Below are positions 6,461 through 12,847 of a stretch of 12,847 nucleotides of DNA, in pieces. A program made the translations under genes and the position numbers. The stretch's first letter is position 1, and every line of letters starts with the position of its first letter. This stretch comes from Alphaproteobacteria bacterium. GTDB taxonomy: Bacteria; Pseudomonadota; Alphaproteobacteria; Reyranellales; Reyranellaceae. The notes beneath the pieces were generated by a model, which saw only the letters and a program-made list of their open reading frames with translations, was not told the DNA's origin and did not search any database. Location: contig JABCYT010000031.1 of NCBI GenBank assembly GCA_013290035.1, positions 1-12,847 of the forward strand, read 5' to 3'.

Positions 6461-6467
6461 GGAGAAG
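6461..6467 (+). promoter_or_regulatory. Shine-Dalgarno choosing ATG 6471
   Basis: ggagaag stands 3 nt before ATG 6471 and overlaps the alternative ATG at 6459, so it argues for the downstream start, which also gives a normal signal peptide. Confidence 0.65.
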
Positions 6468-6470
6468 ATA

Positions 6471-6740
6471 ATGAACACGTTCACCAAGATCCTGCTGGCC
6501 GCCGCGCTGTTGTCGCTGCCAGCCACAGCGTTCGCCCAATCGAGCGACGCCGCCTATTGCAATGCGCTGGTCGCCAAGTACCAGCAGTACCTCGACCAGA
6601 GTTCCAAGCGGGGACAGCAGCCGCAGAACGTCGACGCCCAAACCGCCGTCGAGAAGTGCAAGGCGGGCGACACCTCTGGCATTCCGACAATCGAGAAGGC
6701 GCTCAAGGACGCCAAGTTCGACCTGCCGCCGCGCGGCTGA
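6471..6740 (+). CDS. small exported protein, two cysteines, function unknown
   Basis: An 89-residue protein. Residues 1-22 are a clear signal peptide (MNTFTKILLAAALLSLPATAFA, cut before Gln23). The mature part of about 67 residues is hydrophilic, with Cys30 and Cys63, which could form one disulphide, and a C-terminal IPTIEKALKDAKFDLPPRG. It is probably helical and periplasmic. It resembles conserved hypothetical proteins of alphaproteobacteria with a KCKAGDT-x-x-GIP-x-x-EKAL pattern, from memory only. The start is set by the Shine-Dalgarno at 6461-6467; the upstream ATG 6459 would add four residues. A perfect palindrome precedes the ribosome site and a GC-rich hairpin follows the stop, so the gene may be its own transcription unit or the first of two with the next exported protein. 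Confidence 0.78.
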   Translation: MNTFTKILLAAALLSLPATAFAQSSDAAYCNALVAKYQQYLDQSSKRGQQPQNVDAQTAVEKCKAGDTSGIPTIEKALKDAKFDLPPRG

Positions 6741-6751
6741 CCGTCCCCAAC

Positions 6752-6784
6752 GCGCCGGCACCGCCGTCAAACGGGGGCCGGCGC
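6752..6784 (+). repeat. GC-rich inverted repeat just after the 89-aa protein gene
   Basis: gcgccggc (6752-6759) and gccggcgc (6777-6784) are perfect 8-bp arms. The loop contains a further ccgt-caa-acgg hairpin (6764-6774). It begins 11 nt after the stop at 6740. No T-run follows, so it could be a weak terminator, an mRNA 3'-stabilising hairpin, or neither. Confidence 0.45.
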
Positions 6785-6800
6785 CGCATGCAACGCGAGC

Positions 6801-6835
6801 CCTCCGCGGGTTGACTCAGCGTCACCCCGCGGAGG
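6801..6835 (+). promoter_or_regulatory. hairpin that pairs with the Shine-Dalgarno of the 68-aa protein
   Basis: cctccgcggg (6801-6810) is the exact complement of cccgcggagg (6826-6835). Inside it tgac (6812-6815) pairs with gtca (6821-6824) around loop tcagc, giving 14 bp with one mismatch (6811/6825). The right arm contains ggagg (6831-6835), the ribosome-binding site 5 nt before ATG 6841, so the folded mRNA would hide the site. No T-run follows, so it is not a terminator. Confidence 0.6.
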
Positions 6836-6840
6836 TTCCG

Positions 6841-7047
6841 ATGAAACGGACGATCATTGCAGCTTCGATTGCCGCCCTGCCCATGCTGCTGGGCGTATCC
6901 GCCGTTCACACCGAGCAACCCAAAGCCGGCAGCACCACCGAAGCGCTGATCAGCGACGGCGGCTTTGTTCTGCAAGCGGACGGAAGGGTCGCGAATGCGC
7001 CTCCGCCTCAGCCGTTCACGATGAACGGCTTAGCCTTGGCGTCGTAG
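6841..7047 (+). CDS. small exported protein, function unknown
   Basis: A 68-residue reading with a strong ribosome site (gcggagg, 5 nt before ATG 6841) and a signal-peptide-like start (MKRTIIAASIAALPMLLGVSA, then VHTEQPKAG). The mature part is only about 45 residues, includes GGFVLQADGRVANAPPPQPF, has no cysteine, and is likely unfolded or a short periplasmic peptide. I do not recognise a family. The last 40 nt (7008-7047) overlap, on the other strand, the 3' end of the PEP-mutase-superfamily gene. That makes the final 13 codons doubtful as selected sequence, and the gene may have lost its original end. The Shine-Dalgarno and signal peptide favour a real gene. A hairpin covering the ribosome site suggests translation is controlled or depends on unfolding. 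Confidence 0.55.
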   Translation: MKRTIIAASIAALPMLLGVSAVHTEQPKAGSTTEALISDGGFVLQADGRVANAPPPQPFTMNGLALAS

Positions 7048-7901
7048 TCGGCATAGCCCAGGGTGGCGCGCAGCTCGGGCGGCGGCAGCGCGCTCTTGGC
7101 CTCGGCGTCGCCCGCCTTGAGCGCCGCCAGCCCGGCCTTCATGCCGGCCGTCGCGGGCGACAGAAGACCGGTCGGATAGGTGCCGATCTTGAAGCCGAGT
7201 GCAGCCGCGTCCTTCTGCGACGGCGTGGCGCGCGGCGCACCGGGCGAGAGCACGGCGAAAGAGGGCCGGCCTTGGGCGGCGGCGACGGCGCGGCGGATTT
7301 CGCCGTCGTCGGCGGGCGAATCGAGGAACAGGATATCGGCGCCCTCCTCGACATACATCTCGATGCGCGCCACGGCCTCGTCGATGCCCTGGGTCGGCCG
7401 GCAGTCGGTGCGCGCCAGGATCAGGATGCCCGAGTCCTTGGCCGCCTCGACGGCGGCGCGGATCTTCATGCGCGCTTCCTCGCGCGGCAGGCAGGGCTTG
7501 CCGGCCGCGGTCAGCGCGCGCGGCGTGATCTTGTCCTCGATCAGCACGGCGGCGGCGCCGGCGCGGCCATAGGCGCGCACGGTGCGCTGCACGTTCATGG
7601 CGTTGCCGTAGCCGTGGTCGCCGTCGGCCAGTACCAGCAGCTCGGGCGCCGCGCCATGCACCATCTGGAAGGAGTCGAACATCTCGCCGAACGACAACAG
7701 GTCGAGGTCGGGGCCGCCCAGCCGGCTCGCCGCGACGCAGGAGCCCGAGAGGAACGCCGTCTTGAAGCCGGCGCCGGCGCAGAGCTTGGCGGACAGGCCG
7801 TCATAGACCGCCGGCATGACGACGAGGCCGGGCTCGGCCAGCGCGGCGCGCAGGCGGGCCGGGGCTGACATGGCAGAAGCGGTTGTGGCGGGCGCGTTCA
7901 T
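7008..7901 (-). CDS. PEP mutase / isocitrate lyase superfamily enzyme
   Basis: A 297-residue TIM-barrel enzyme with VVMPAVYDGLSAKL near the start, FLSGSCVAASRLGGPDLDLLSFGEM with Asp65, LVLADGDHGYGN with metal-binding Asp93 and Asp95, VLIEDK with Glu122, and LILARTD with Arg164. The Asp95 to Glu122 spacing (27) equals Asp87 to Glu114 of PEP mutase, so the metal site is intact. The KKCGH catalytic loop of isocitrate and methylisocitrate lyases is missing; the loop instead reads ITPRALTAAGKPCLPREE. It therefore belongs to the oxaloacetate decarboxylase / carboxyphosphonoenolpyruvate-mutase-like group, acting on a 2-oxo- or 2-hydroxy-dicarboxylate in the cytoplasm; the exact reaction is open. I start it at ATG 7901, since ggaggag at 7911-7917 lies 9 nt upstream; the in-frame ATG at 7910 would leave no spacer. 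The 3' end overlaps the convergent 68-aa gene by 40 nt. Confidence 0.88.
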   Translation of the reverse strand: MNAPATTASAMSAPARLRAALAEPGLVVMPAVYDGLSAKLCAGAGFKTAFLSGSCVAASRLGGPDLDLLSFGEMFDSFQMVHGAAPELLVLADGDHGYGNAMNVQRTVRAYGRAGAAAVLIEDKITPRALTAAGKPCLPREEARMKIRAAVEAAKDSGILILARTDCRPTQGIDEAVARIEMYVEEGADILFLDSPADDGEIRRAVAAAQGRPSFAVLSPGAPRATPSQKDAAALGFKIGTYPTGLLSPATAGMKAGLAALKAGDAEAKSALPPPELRATLGYADYDAKAKPFIVNG

Positions 7902-7910
7902 CTCGGGCAT

Positions 7911-7917
7911 CTCCTCC
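7911..7917 (-). promoter_or_regulatory. Shine-Dalgarno setting the start of the PEP-mutase-like gene
   Basis: Read on the minus strand this is ggaggag. It touches ATG 7910 directly, which is too close for initiation, but stands 9 nt from ATG 7901, supporting the shorter start. Confidence 0.7.
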
Positions 7918-7976
7918 GGAAGGGCTTTGCGATCCGGACGATAGCACGGGCCGGGCGCTTGCTGCCTTCGCTGGAT

Positions 7977-8243
7977 TTACTTGCACCAGCTGGCGCTGGG
8001 GTTCAGCGACCAGGTGGCGGGATCGCCGGCGACGCACAGCAGGGCCTGGTTGGTGCCGACGCAAATGTAGGATTGCGTCGAATAGATCCGGCTCTCGTAG
8101 AGGCAGAACTTCTTGAGGAAAGTGTCCTGATTGATCGTCACCGGCCACGACAGGGGAAGCGGCGGCGCATCGGCCGCGCGGTTCTGTGCGCCGGCCGGAA
8201 AAACGACGAGCGCTCCGAGCGCCGCCACTAGCCATCGTACCAT
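7977..8243 (-). CDS. small exported four-cysteine protein, function unknown
   Basis: An 88-residue protein with a signal peptide at 1-19/20 (MVRWLVAALGALVVFPAGAQ). The mature part of 68 residues has Cys47, Cys61, Cys70 and Cys87 and the motif CLYESRIYSTQSYICVGTN (47-65), followed by QALLC and W-x-L-x-P-x-A-x-WC. Four cysteines in an exported protein suggest two disulphides and a small compact periplasmic fold. The CLYE-x-x-x-YS pattern recalls small DUF1496-like proteins, but I am not sure of that. It lies 75 nt upstream of the PEP-mutase-like gene on the same strand, so the two may share a transcript, and is divergent from the lipoprotein gene at 8442. Only a weak g-rich/gag ribosome site precedes ATG 8243. 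Confidence 0.72.
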   Translation of the reverse strand: MVRWLVAALGALVVFPAGAQNRAADAPPLPLSWPVTINQDTFLKKFCLYESRIYSTQSYICVGTNQALLCVAGDPATWSLNPSASWCK

Positions 8244-8441
8244 CTCGCCCCCCGGTTCAGCCTGTTGGCGCGGACGACCCTAGCCGCTTCGCGATGACCG
8301 GGCCAGTTCATCGAAACCGCGTGGGGCGTGCTGCTCGAACGGGCGCCATGGATCTGCAAGTGCGTATTATTCTGGCATGCGGCTACGGTCGACCGAGGCC
8401 GCCCGACGGGTTAGTCTCCCTTGCCTGCGCGGGGGGAGGCC
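8244..8441. promoter_or_regulatory. divergent leader region of the two exported-protein genes
   Basis: These 198 bases separate the minus-strand four-cysteine protein from the plus-strand lipoprotein, so both promoters should lie here. A tattat at 8365-8370 is a possible -10 box but has no good -35 partner. I see no strong repeat. Confidence 0.35.
8431..8439 (+). promoter_or_regulatory. Shine-Dalgarno of the lipoprotein gene
   Basis: ggggggagg ends 2 nt before ATG 8442; its 5' g's allow usable pairing positions. It selects ATG 8442 over the in-frame TTG at 8421 and leaves a proper lipoprotein signal sequence. Confidence 0.6.
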
Positions 8442-8897
8442 ATGCGCGTCCATTTGCTGCTGCTCGTCTGCGTCGCGCTTGGCGCGTGCATGTCGGATGA
8501 CACTGCACATATGCCCATCTACCTGACGGCACCCTACAACACATGGCCGCCCGCCCCGCCCGGCGCGCCGATCGAGCCGGGCCGGCCTGTCGACCTCAAC
8601 GGCGGCCAGCAGCAGACGGTCGTGACGGGCGTGCTGAGATGGATGAAGGATCCTGTCTCGGTGCAGTTCCGCGGCATTGAAGCCGTCCAGAACAGTCGCG
8701 GCCGGATCACAGTATGCGGCGAGGTGGACGGTCGCAACACGGCGGGCCGACAGGTCGGTATGGAGCCGTTCGTCGGCGTCCTGATGGCACCGGATATCGA
8801 TGCGGATTTCGTCCTGGTCGGCATAGGCTCGTCCGTCCGCGAGCGCGCCGAGGTGACCCAGCTTTGCCGCGCGAGTGGGATCTTTCCCACGGAGTGA
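8442..8897 (+). CDS. lipoprotein with conserved KDP...VCGxVxGxN domain
   Basis: A 151-residue predicted lipoprotein. The signal sequence MRVHLLLLVCVALGAC carries the lipobox LGAC, so Cys16 would be lipidated. Residue 17 is Met, not Asp, which does not suggest inner-membrane retention, but sorting rules in this group are uncertain. A proline-rich linker (30-50) leads to a small domain: LRWMKDPVSVQFRGIEAVQN (65-84), ITVCGEVDGRNTAGRQVGMEPFVG (89-112), and a last cysteine in TQLCRASGIFP. The K-D-P-x-S-x-x-F then CG-x-V-x-G-x-N pattern occurs in many short exported bacterial proteins of unknown function. Cys92 and Cys142 could pair. It converges on treY with an 18-nt gap and is divergent from the four-cysteine exported protein. 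Confidence 0.8.
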   Translation: MRVHLLLLVCVALGACMSDDTAHMPIYLTAPYNTWPPAPPGAPIEPGRPVDLNGGQQQTVVTGVLRWMKDPVSVQFRGIEAVQNSRGRITVCGEVDGRNTAGRQVGMEPFVGVLMAPDIDADFVLVGIGSSVRERAEVTQLCRASGIFPTE

Positions 8898-8915
8898 GAC
8901 GGGTTCGACGTTTGC

Positions 8916-11273
8916 CTAGGGCCGGGCTGTCAACAGGGCGAATGGCAGAACCGGGCAAAGCCGATCCAGTGTGACGCGGCCGTCAAGCTGAAGCGCCGTA
9001 TCCTTCAGGATGTGCGGCGCCAGGGCGATAGCGTCGTCGCCCTGCAGCAGGTCGAGCGGCAGGCGCGGTGCCGCGACCAACAGCCGGTGATCGCCATGGC
9101 GGCGGACGAAGGCGATCATCGCTTCCGCCGACCGGCCCTCGACGGGCACCGGCTCGTAGCTGCCCTCGCTGAAAAGTTCAGGCACGCGGCGTCGCAGCGC
9201 CAGAAGCTCGGCGAGCAGGGCCTGCTTGATCCGGCCATTGCGCCACTGCGCGGCGAGGCTGGGCAGGTCGGCATCGCCCAACACCGCGGCGCGCGCGCAA
9301 AAGTCGACCGGTCGGCGGTTGTCGGGATCAACCAGACTGAAATCCCAGAACTCGGTGCCTTGATACAGATCGGGCACGCCGGGGACAGTGAGCCGCAGCA
9401 GGCATTGCACGAGGCCGTTCACCGCGCCGGCCGGCGCGATGCGGCGCACGAGGGCTGCGATCTCCTGCAGCAGGTCGGGTAGTGCCGCCTCGGCGACCAA
9501 GGCCACGGTGAAGCGGCGCGCGGCAGCTTCGTAGGTTTCGTCGACCGCCGCCCAGTCGCTGAACAGCTTGGCCTCGCGCAGCGCCTTCTGCTGCCAGGCC
9601 GCGAGACGCTCGGCGAAGGCGGCACGCGCCGCATCATCGCCGAGATCGAGATCGAGCGGCCACGCGCCGACGATGGTCTGCAGCAGCATGGCGATGTCGC
9701 AGGCATGGGGCGCGCCGACGGTGCAGAGCGGCGCACTGGCCTCGATCCAGCGCGCCTGAAGGGCTGCCCATTCGCCGGCCATGCTGCTCAACACGGCAAG
9801 GCGGGCGCGCACATCCTCGCCGCGTTTGTGGTCATGCGTGGCCGTCGCCAGCATCGCGTGCGGGTGGCCGGCGGCGCGCAGCGCCACGCGGGCATGGAAC
9901 GCCGCAGCATCGGCGGAGAAGGTCTCGACATCGAAGCCGACGTCGTTGCGCGACAGCAGGCGGCCGTAACGATAGAAGGCCGTGTCCTCGACGGCCTTGG
10001 CCGCGACCGGCGCACTCAATTGCTGGAAGCGCGCGAGGGCACGCGCGTTGCCGGGTGAGGTCGCGAGCCGGCGCAGGACAGGATCGACGGCCCAACGATC
10101 GGTGGCGAGGCAGGTCGTGCGCGCGCCCTCGGCGGCACGCTGCAGCACCGCGCCGCCCTCGCCGTAGGTGCGATAGACCGGGAAATGCGCCAGCAGCTCG
10201 GTAAGCACGCGGCGCACGGCCGGCAGGGGAATCTCGCCGCGCGGCAAGGCGGTCGCACAGGCCTCGAGCTGGGCGGAGAAGCTCCTGGCCACGATCTCGC
10301 GCCGCGCCGCCTGCTCCTCGGGCGCGAAGTCGGCCGGCCGGCCGCTCAGCGCGGCCCAGGCCTCGGCCAGGCAAGCCTCGCCCGCCGCGTCGTGCTGCAG
10401 CGCGCTCACGTCGTTCATGAAGTCGTAGCCCGTGGTGCCGTCGCAGTCCCAGTCGCCGGGCAACATCTCGCCGCGCAGCAGGATCTTCTCGACCACGAGG
10501 TAGGCGTCCTTGCCCAATCGCCGGCGAAGCGTCCGGCAATAGGCCGCCGGATCGGCGAGGCCGTCGACGTGATCGATGCGCAGGCCGTCCAACAGGCCTT
10601 CGGCGCAAAGCCGAAGCGGCAGGGCATGGACCGCGTCGAAGGCCGCGGGCTCGTCCATGCGCAGAGAGACCAGCTCGTTGATGTCGAAGAAACGCCGCCA
10701 GTTGATGCAGTCGCCGGCGGTCCGCCACCACACCAGGCGATAGTGCTGCCGCTCCAGCACGTCGCTCAGGCAAGCGGACTCGCCCGGCGCCAGCGGCAGG
10801 CGATGGGAGAAATAGCGCAGCTCCTCGCGCCCGACTTCGATCTCGCCTGCCGCCAGCGTCTCCGCCAGGGGCTTGCCGAGTATCGGCAGCACGACCTTGG
10901 GGTCGGCCTCCCAGTCGATGTCGAAGAAGCCGGCGTACCGGCTCGCGCGGCCGTGGCGCAGCACGTCGGCCCACCAGGCATTTGCCGGGTCGGCGGCCAT
11001 GTGGTTGGGCACGATGTCGGCGATCAGGCCCATGCCCGCCGTGGCGAGCGCAGCCGCCAGCGAGCGCAACGCCGCCTCGCCGCCCAGCTCGGGATTGACC
11101 GTCGTGGGATCGATCACGTCGTAGCCATGCAACGAGCCCGGCCGCGCGACGGCGATCGGTGAGGCATAGAGATGGCTGACGCCCAGGCGCGCGAAGTAGG
11201 GCACCAGCGCCTCGGCATCGGCGAAGGTGAAGCCGCGATGGAACTGCAGCCGCAAGGTGGCGCGCGGGATCAT
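8916..11273 (-). CDS. treY: malto-oligosyltrehalose synthase
   Basis: A 785-residue GH13 enzyme that converts the reducing end of maltodextrins to a trehalose unit, the first step of the TreY/TreZ route. Family marks are the N-terminal ATLRLQFHRGFTFADA (5-20), HLYASPI (34-40), GSLHGYDVIDPTTVNPELGG (46-65), IVPNHMA (87-93), nucleophile Asp234 in LRIDHVDGL, acid/base Glu262 in LVVEKIL, VEDTAFYRY (428-436), third acid Asp481 in ATHDHKRGEDVRARL, and a C-terminal VPGVPDLYQGTEFWDFSLVDPDNRRPVDF. These are diagnostic for TreY and absent from ordinary amylases. The start at ATG 11273 follows from the conserved first residues and overlaps the malQ stop (ATGA), implying coupling. The same frame is open far upstream within malQ, but that part is only malQ read out of frame. 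The TreZ hydrolase that would release trehalose is not in the window and is probably further upstream. Confidence 0.96.
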   Translation of the reverse strand: MIPRATLRLQFHRGFTFADAEALVPYFARLGVSHLYASPIAVARPGSLHGYDVIDPTTVNPELGGEAALRSLAAALATAGMGLIADIVPNHMAADPANAWWADVLRHGRASRYAGFFDIDWEADPKVVLPILGKPLAETLAAGEIEVGREELRYFSHRLPLAPGESACLSDVLERQHYRLVWWRTAGDCINWRRFFDINELVSLRMDEPAAFDAVHALPLRLCAEGLLDGLRIDHVDGLADPAAYCRTLRRRLGKDAYLVVEKILLRGEMLPGDWDCDGTTGYDFMNDVSALQHDAAGEACLAEAWAALSGRPADFAPEEQAARREIVARSFSAQLEACATALPRGEIPLPAVRRVLTELLAHFPVYRTYGEGGAVLQRAAEGARTTCLATDRWAVDPVLRRLATSPGNARALARFQQLSAPVAAKAVEDTAFYRYGRLLSRNDVGFDVETFSADAAAFHARVALRAAGHPHAMLATATHDHKRGEDVRARLAVLSSMAGEWAALQARWIEASAPLCTVGAPHACDIAMLLQTIVGAWPLDLDLGDDAARAAFAERLAAWQQKALREAKLFSDWAAVDETYEAAARRFTVALVAEAALPDLLQEIAALVRRIAPAGAVNGLVQCLLRLTVPGVPDLYQGTEFWDFSLVDPDNRRPVDFCARAAVLGDADLPSLAAQWRNGRIKQALLAELLALRRRVPELFSEGSYEPVPVEGRSAEAMIAFVRRHGDHRLLVAAPRLPLDLLQGDDAIALAPHILKDTALQLDGRVTLDRLCPVLPFALLTARP

Positions 11274-12847
11274 GGGCGATGCCCGGCGATGATCCTGGCG
11301 CGGGCCTCGACCTCGGGCGCGTCGAACAGGTCCTTGGCCGCAGGGACGAGGCGGCGGCGCCAATTGGGATGTTCGTCGATCGTGCCCGGCAGGTTGGGCT
11401 GCGCCTCCAGCCCCAGCAGGTCCTCGAGCGGCGCCAGCATGAGCGGCGCGGGCGATTGCGCGACATAGCCGAGCGCGGCGTCGACGGCGGCGCCGGGCCG
11501 GTCGACGGGCGGCGGCGCGCTGTGGGCGGTGCCGGCGGCGGTGAAGGCGCGCCATAGTCGCACGCGATCCTGCTTGCGTTCGTCGTCCTCGCCGGCGGCG
11601 CCGCGGCCCAGCGCGCGTCGCGTGCGGATGTCCTCGCCGCTCCACCAGCCGGCGACGGTCGGCAGATCGTGCGTGGTGGTCATGGCGACGGCATCGCGCC
11701 GCCAGCGCGCGGGCTTCCGGTAGGAAAGCCTGGTGCGCTCGAACCACATCACGTCCATGCCGGCGATACCGGCGCGGCGCAGGCGGGCGCGGAAGCCGGG
11801 CGGCACCGTGCCGAGATCCTCGCCGATGACGACCGCGCCGTGGCGATGCGATTCGAGCGCCAGCAGGCGCAGCAGATCTTCCAGCGGATAGGCGAGGTAG
11901 GCGCCCTCGGACGCCGGCGCGCCGCGCGGCACGAGCCACAGCCGCATCAACCCCATGATGTGATCGATGCGCACGCCGCCGGCATGCGCCAGGGCGGCGC
12001 GCAAGGTCGCCAGGAACGGCTCGAAGCCGCGGGCGACAAGCGCGCGCGGCGAAAAGCCGGTGAGGCCCCAATCCTGGCCGCGCGGGTTGAAGATGTCGGG
12101 CGGCGCGCCGATGGAAAGACCCAGCAGCAGATCGGACCGGCGGGCCCAAGCGTGGCTGCCGGCCGGGTCCATGCCGATCGCCAGGTCGCTGATGAGCCCA
12201 ATACGCATGCCGGCCGCGCGCGCCGCCGTCTGCGCCGCGGCGAAGGAGCGCGCGGCGACCCACTGCAGGAAGAGGTGATAGCGTACCGTCGCGGCATCGC
12301 CCTCGCGCCAGCCGGCAGGCCAGTCGACCCAATTGCCCGGCCGCTCGGCCTGCAGCGCCTCGAACAGCGCGTGCTCGTGCAGGGTATCACCGCCCGCCTG
12401 CACGAAACGCTCGAAGTCGGCGGCGAGCGGCGTTCCGGCCGCAAGATCGCGAGCGGTAAAGTCGTCGAACAGACGGCGCAGTCTGGCAAACTTCGCGGCG
12501 CCCGACGCTGCCCAGTCGACCAGGGGCGCCTGCGCCTCCTCCACCGCAGCCTGGGCAGCCAGGCGCTCCGCCCCGAAGACGATGGAAGGATCGCCGTAGA
12601 GCGGGTTGAGGAATAGCCGGCTCGACGGCGAGTACGGACTATGCCGTGCCGGGTCGGCGGCGAACAGGCTGTGCAGCGGGCTGAGCGCGACGGCGTCGGC
12701 GCCGTGGCGCGCCGCCGCCTGGGCAAGATCGCGCACCGCACCGGCATCGCCGATGCCGCCGTCGCCGGTGCGACGCAGGCCGTAGACCTGCGCCGCCACG
12801 CCCCACAGGCGGCGGCCGGAGCCGACTTCTTCGAGGGTGACGCAGCG
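11270..12847 (-). CDS. malQ: 4-alpha-glucanotransferase, GH77 (N-terminus outside window)
   Basis: 525 codons and the stop are visible; the gene continues past the right edge. The first visible part reads RLWGVAAQVYGLRR then GDGGIGD, the usual entry to the GH77 barrel, so about 100-200 N-terminal residues are missing; the GTG at 12799 is an internal Val, not a start. Catalytic residues are all present: nucleophile Asp in GGVRIDHIMGL (codon 11963-11965), acid/base Glu in VIGEDLGTVP (codon 11819-11821) and the third Asp in TTTHDLPTVAGWW (codon 11666-11668). MalQ transfers glucan chains between maltodextrins, lengthening short ones into substrates for TreY. Its position directly before treY with an ATGA overlap fits a glycogen-to-trehalose operon. 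It is cytoplasmic. The family call is firm. Confidence 0.95.
   Translation of the reverse strand, partial: RCVTLEEVGSGRRLWGVAAQVYGLRRTGDGGIGDAGAVRDLAQAAARHGADAVALSPLHSLFAADPARHSPYSPSSRLFLNPLYGDPSIVFGAERLAAQAAVEEAQAPLVDWAASGAAKFARLRRLFDDFTARDLAAGTPLAADFERFVQAGGDTLHEHALFEALQAERPGNWVDWPAGWREGDAATVRYHLFLQWVAARSFAAAQTAARAAGMRIGLISDLAIGMDPAGSHAWARRSDLLLGLSIGAPPDIFNPRGQDWGLTGFSPRALVARGFEPFLATLRAALAHAGGVRIDHIMGLMRLWLVPRGAPASEGAYLAYPLEDLLRLLALESHRHGAVVIGEDLGTVPPGFRARLRRAGIAGMDVMWFERTRLSYRKPARWRRDAVAMTTTHDLPTVAGWWSGEDIRTRRALGRGAAGEDDERKQDRVRLWRAFTAAGTAHSAPPPVDRPGAAVDAALGYVAQSPAPLMLAPLEDLLGLEAQPNLPGTIDEHPNWRRRLVPAAKDLFDAPEVEARARIIAGHRP

Noticed and set aside
8365..8370. tattat as a sigma-70 -10 box for the lipoprotein gene
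   Set aside because: No acceptable -35 element 16-18 nt upstream, so not reported as a promoter.
10185..11162. 325-residue open frame antisense to treY
   Set aside because: No recognisable motif; it lies wholly within the catalytic half of TreY, which is conserved on the other strand.
11274..12332. Long open extension of the treY frame, giving a 1138-residue fusion
   Set aside because: This stretch is malQ read in another frame: it is arginine/alanine-rich without motifs, while TreY homology begins exactly at MIPRATLRLQF (11273).
12797..12799. GTG as the start of malQ
   Set aside because: The frame stays open to the edge and the preceding residues RRLWGV fit the conserved GH77 entry, so it is an internal Val.

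Overview
The window is about two-thirds G+C and densely coded on both strands. It looks like chromosomal DNA of an alphaproteobacterium, perhaps Rhodospirillales/Reyranella-like or Bradyrhizobium-like. That placement is inferred from three things: a palindromic repeat with a cctcaccctgagg arm of the kind scattered through such genomes, an EcfG-type general-stress promoter, and clear homologues of families common there. No rRNA, tRNA, CRISPR array, insertion sequence or phage gene was found.

Region by region: (1) Positions 1-1279, plus strand, hold the tail of an operon: the C-terminal end of an alpha/beta-hydrolase, a stand-alone metallo-beta-lactamase-fold diiron protein (ATGA overlap) and a small acyl carrier protein with Thr where the DSL motif normally has Asp. 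(2) Positions 1287-2474, minus strand, encode an exported GH5 glycoside hydrolase, divergent from a GntP-type permease (2655-3845). A 38-bp perfect palindrome lies between them. (3) Positions 3846-4203 contain no intact gene. They hold what may be a frameshifted remnant of a small exported protein, then an EcfG-like promoter serving a CsbD-family stress protein (4204-4392), which ends in a clear intrinsic terminator. (4) Positions 4501-6319 carry an MFS exporter and a DUF2867-type protein. (5) Positions 6471-8897 carry four small exported or lipid-anchored proteins around a PEP-mutase/isocitrate-lyase superfamily enzyme. Inverted repeats sit directly against, or over, the ribosome-binding sites of the first two. 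(6) From 8916 to the right edge, minus strand, are treY and the 3' part of malQ, coupled by an ATGA overlap. This is the maltodextrin-to-trehalose branch of glycogen metabolism, and more of the cluster probably lies beyond the right edge.

Functionally, the CsbD protein under an EcfG-like promoter and trehalose synthesis both fit stress and osmotic adaptation. The left operon looks like the end of an acyl-carrier-dependent pathway whose main enzymes lie outside the window. I do not see a complete, clearly new multi-gene system. The most unusual items are the hairpin that pairs with the Shine-Dalgarno of the 68-aa exported protein (6801-6835), the atypical carrier protein beside a diiron MBL protein, and the possible two-frame gene at 3911-4134.
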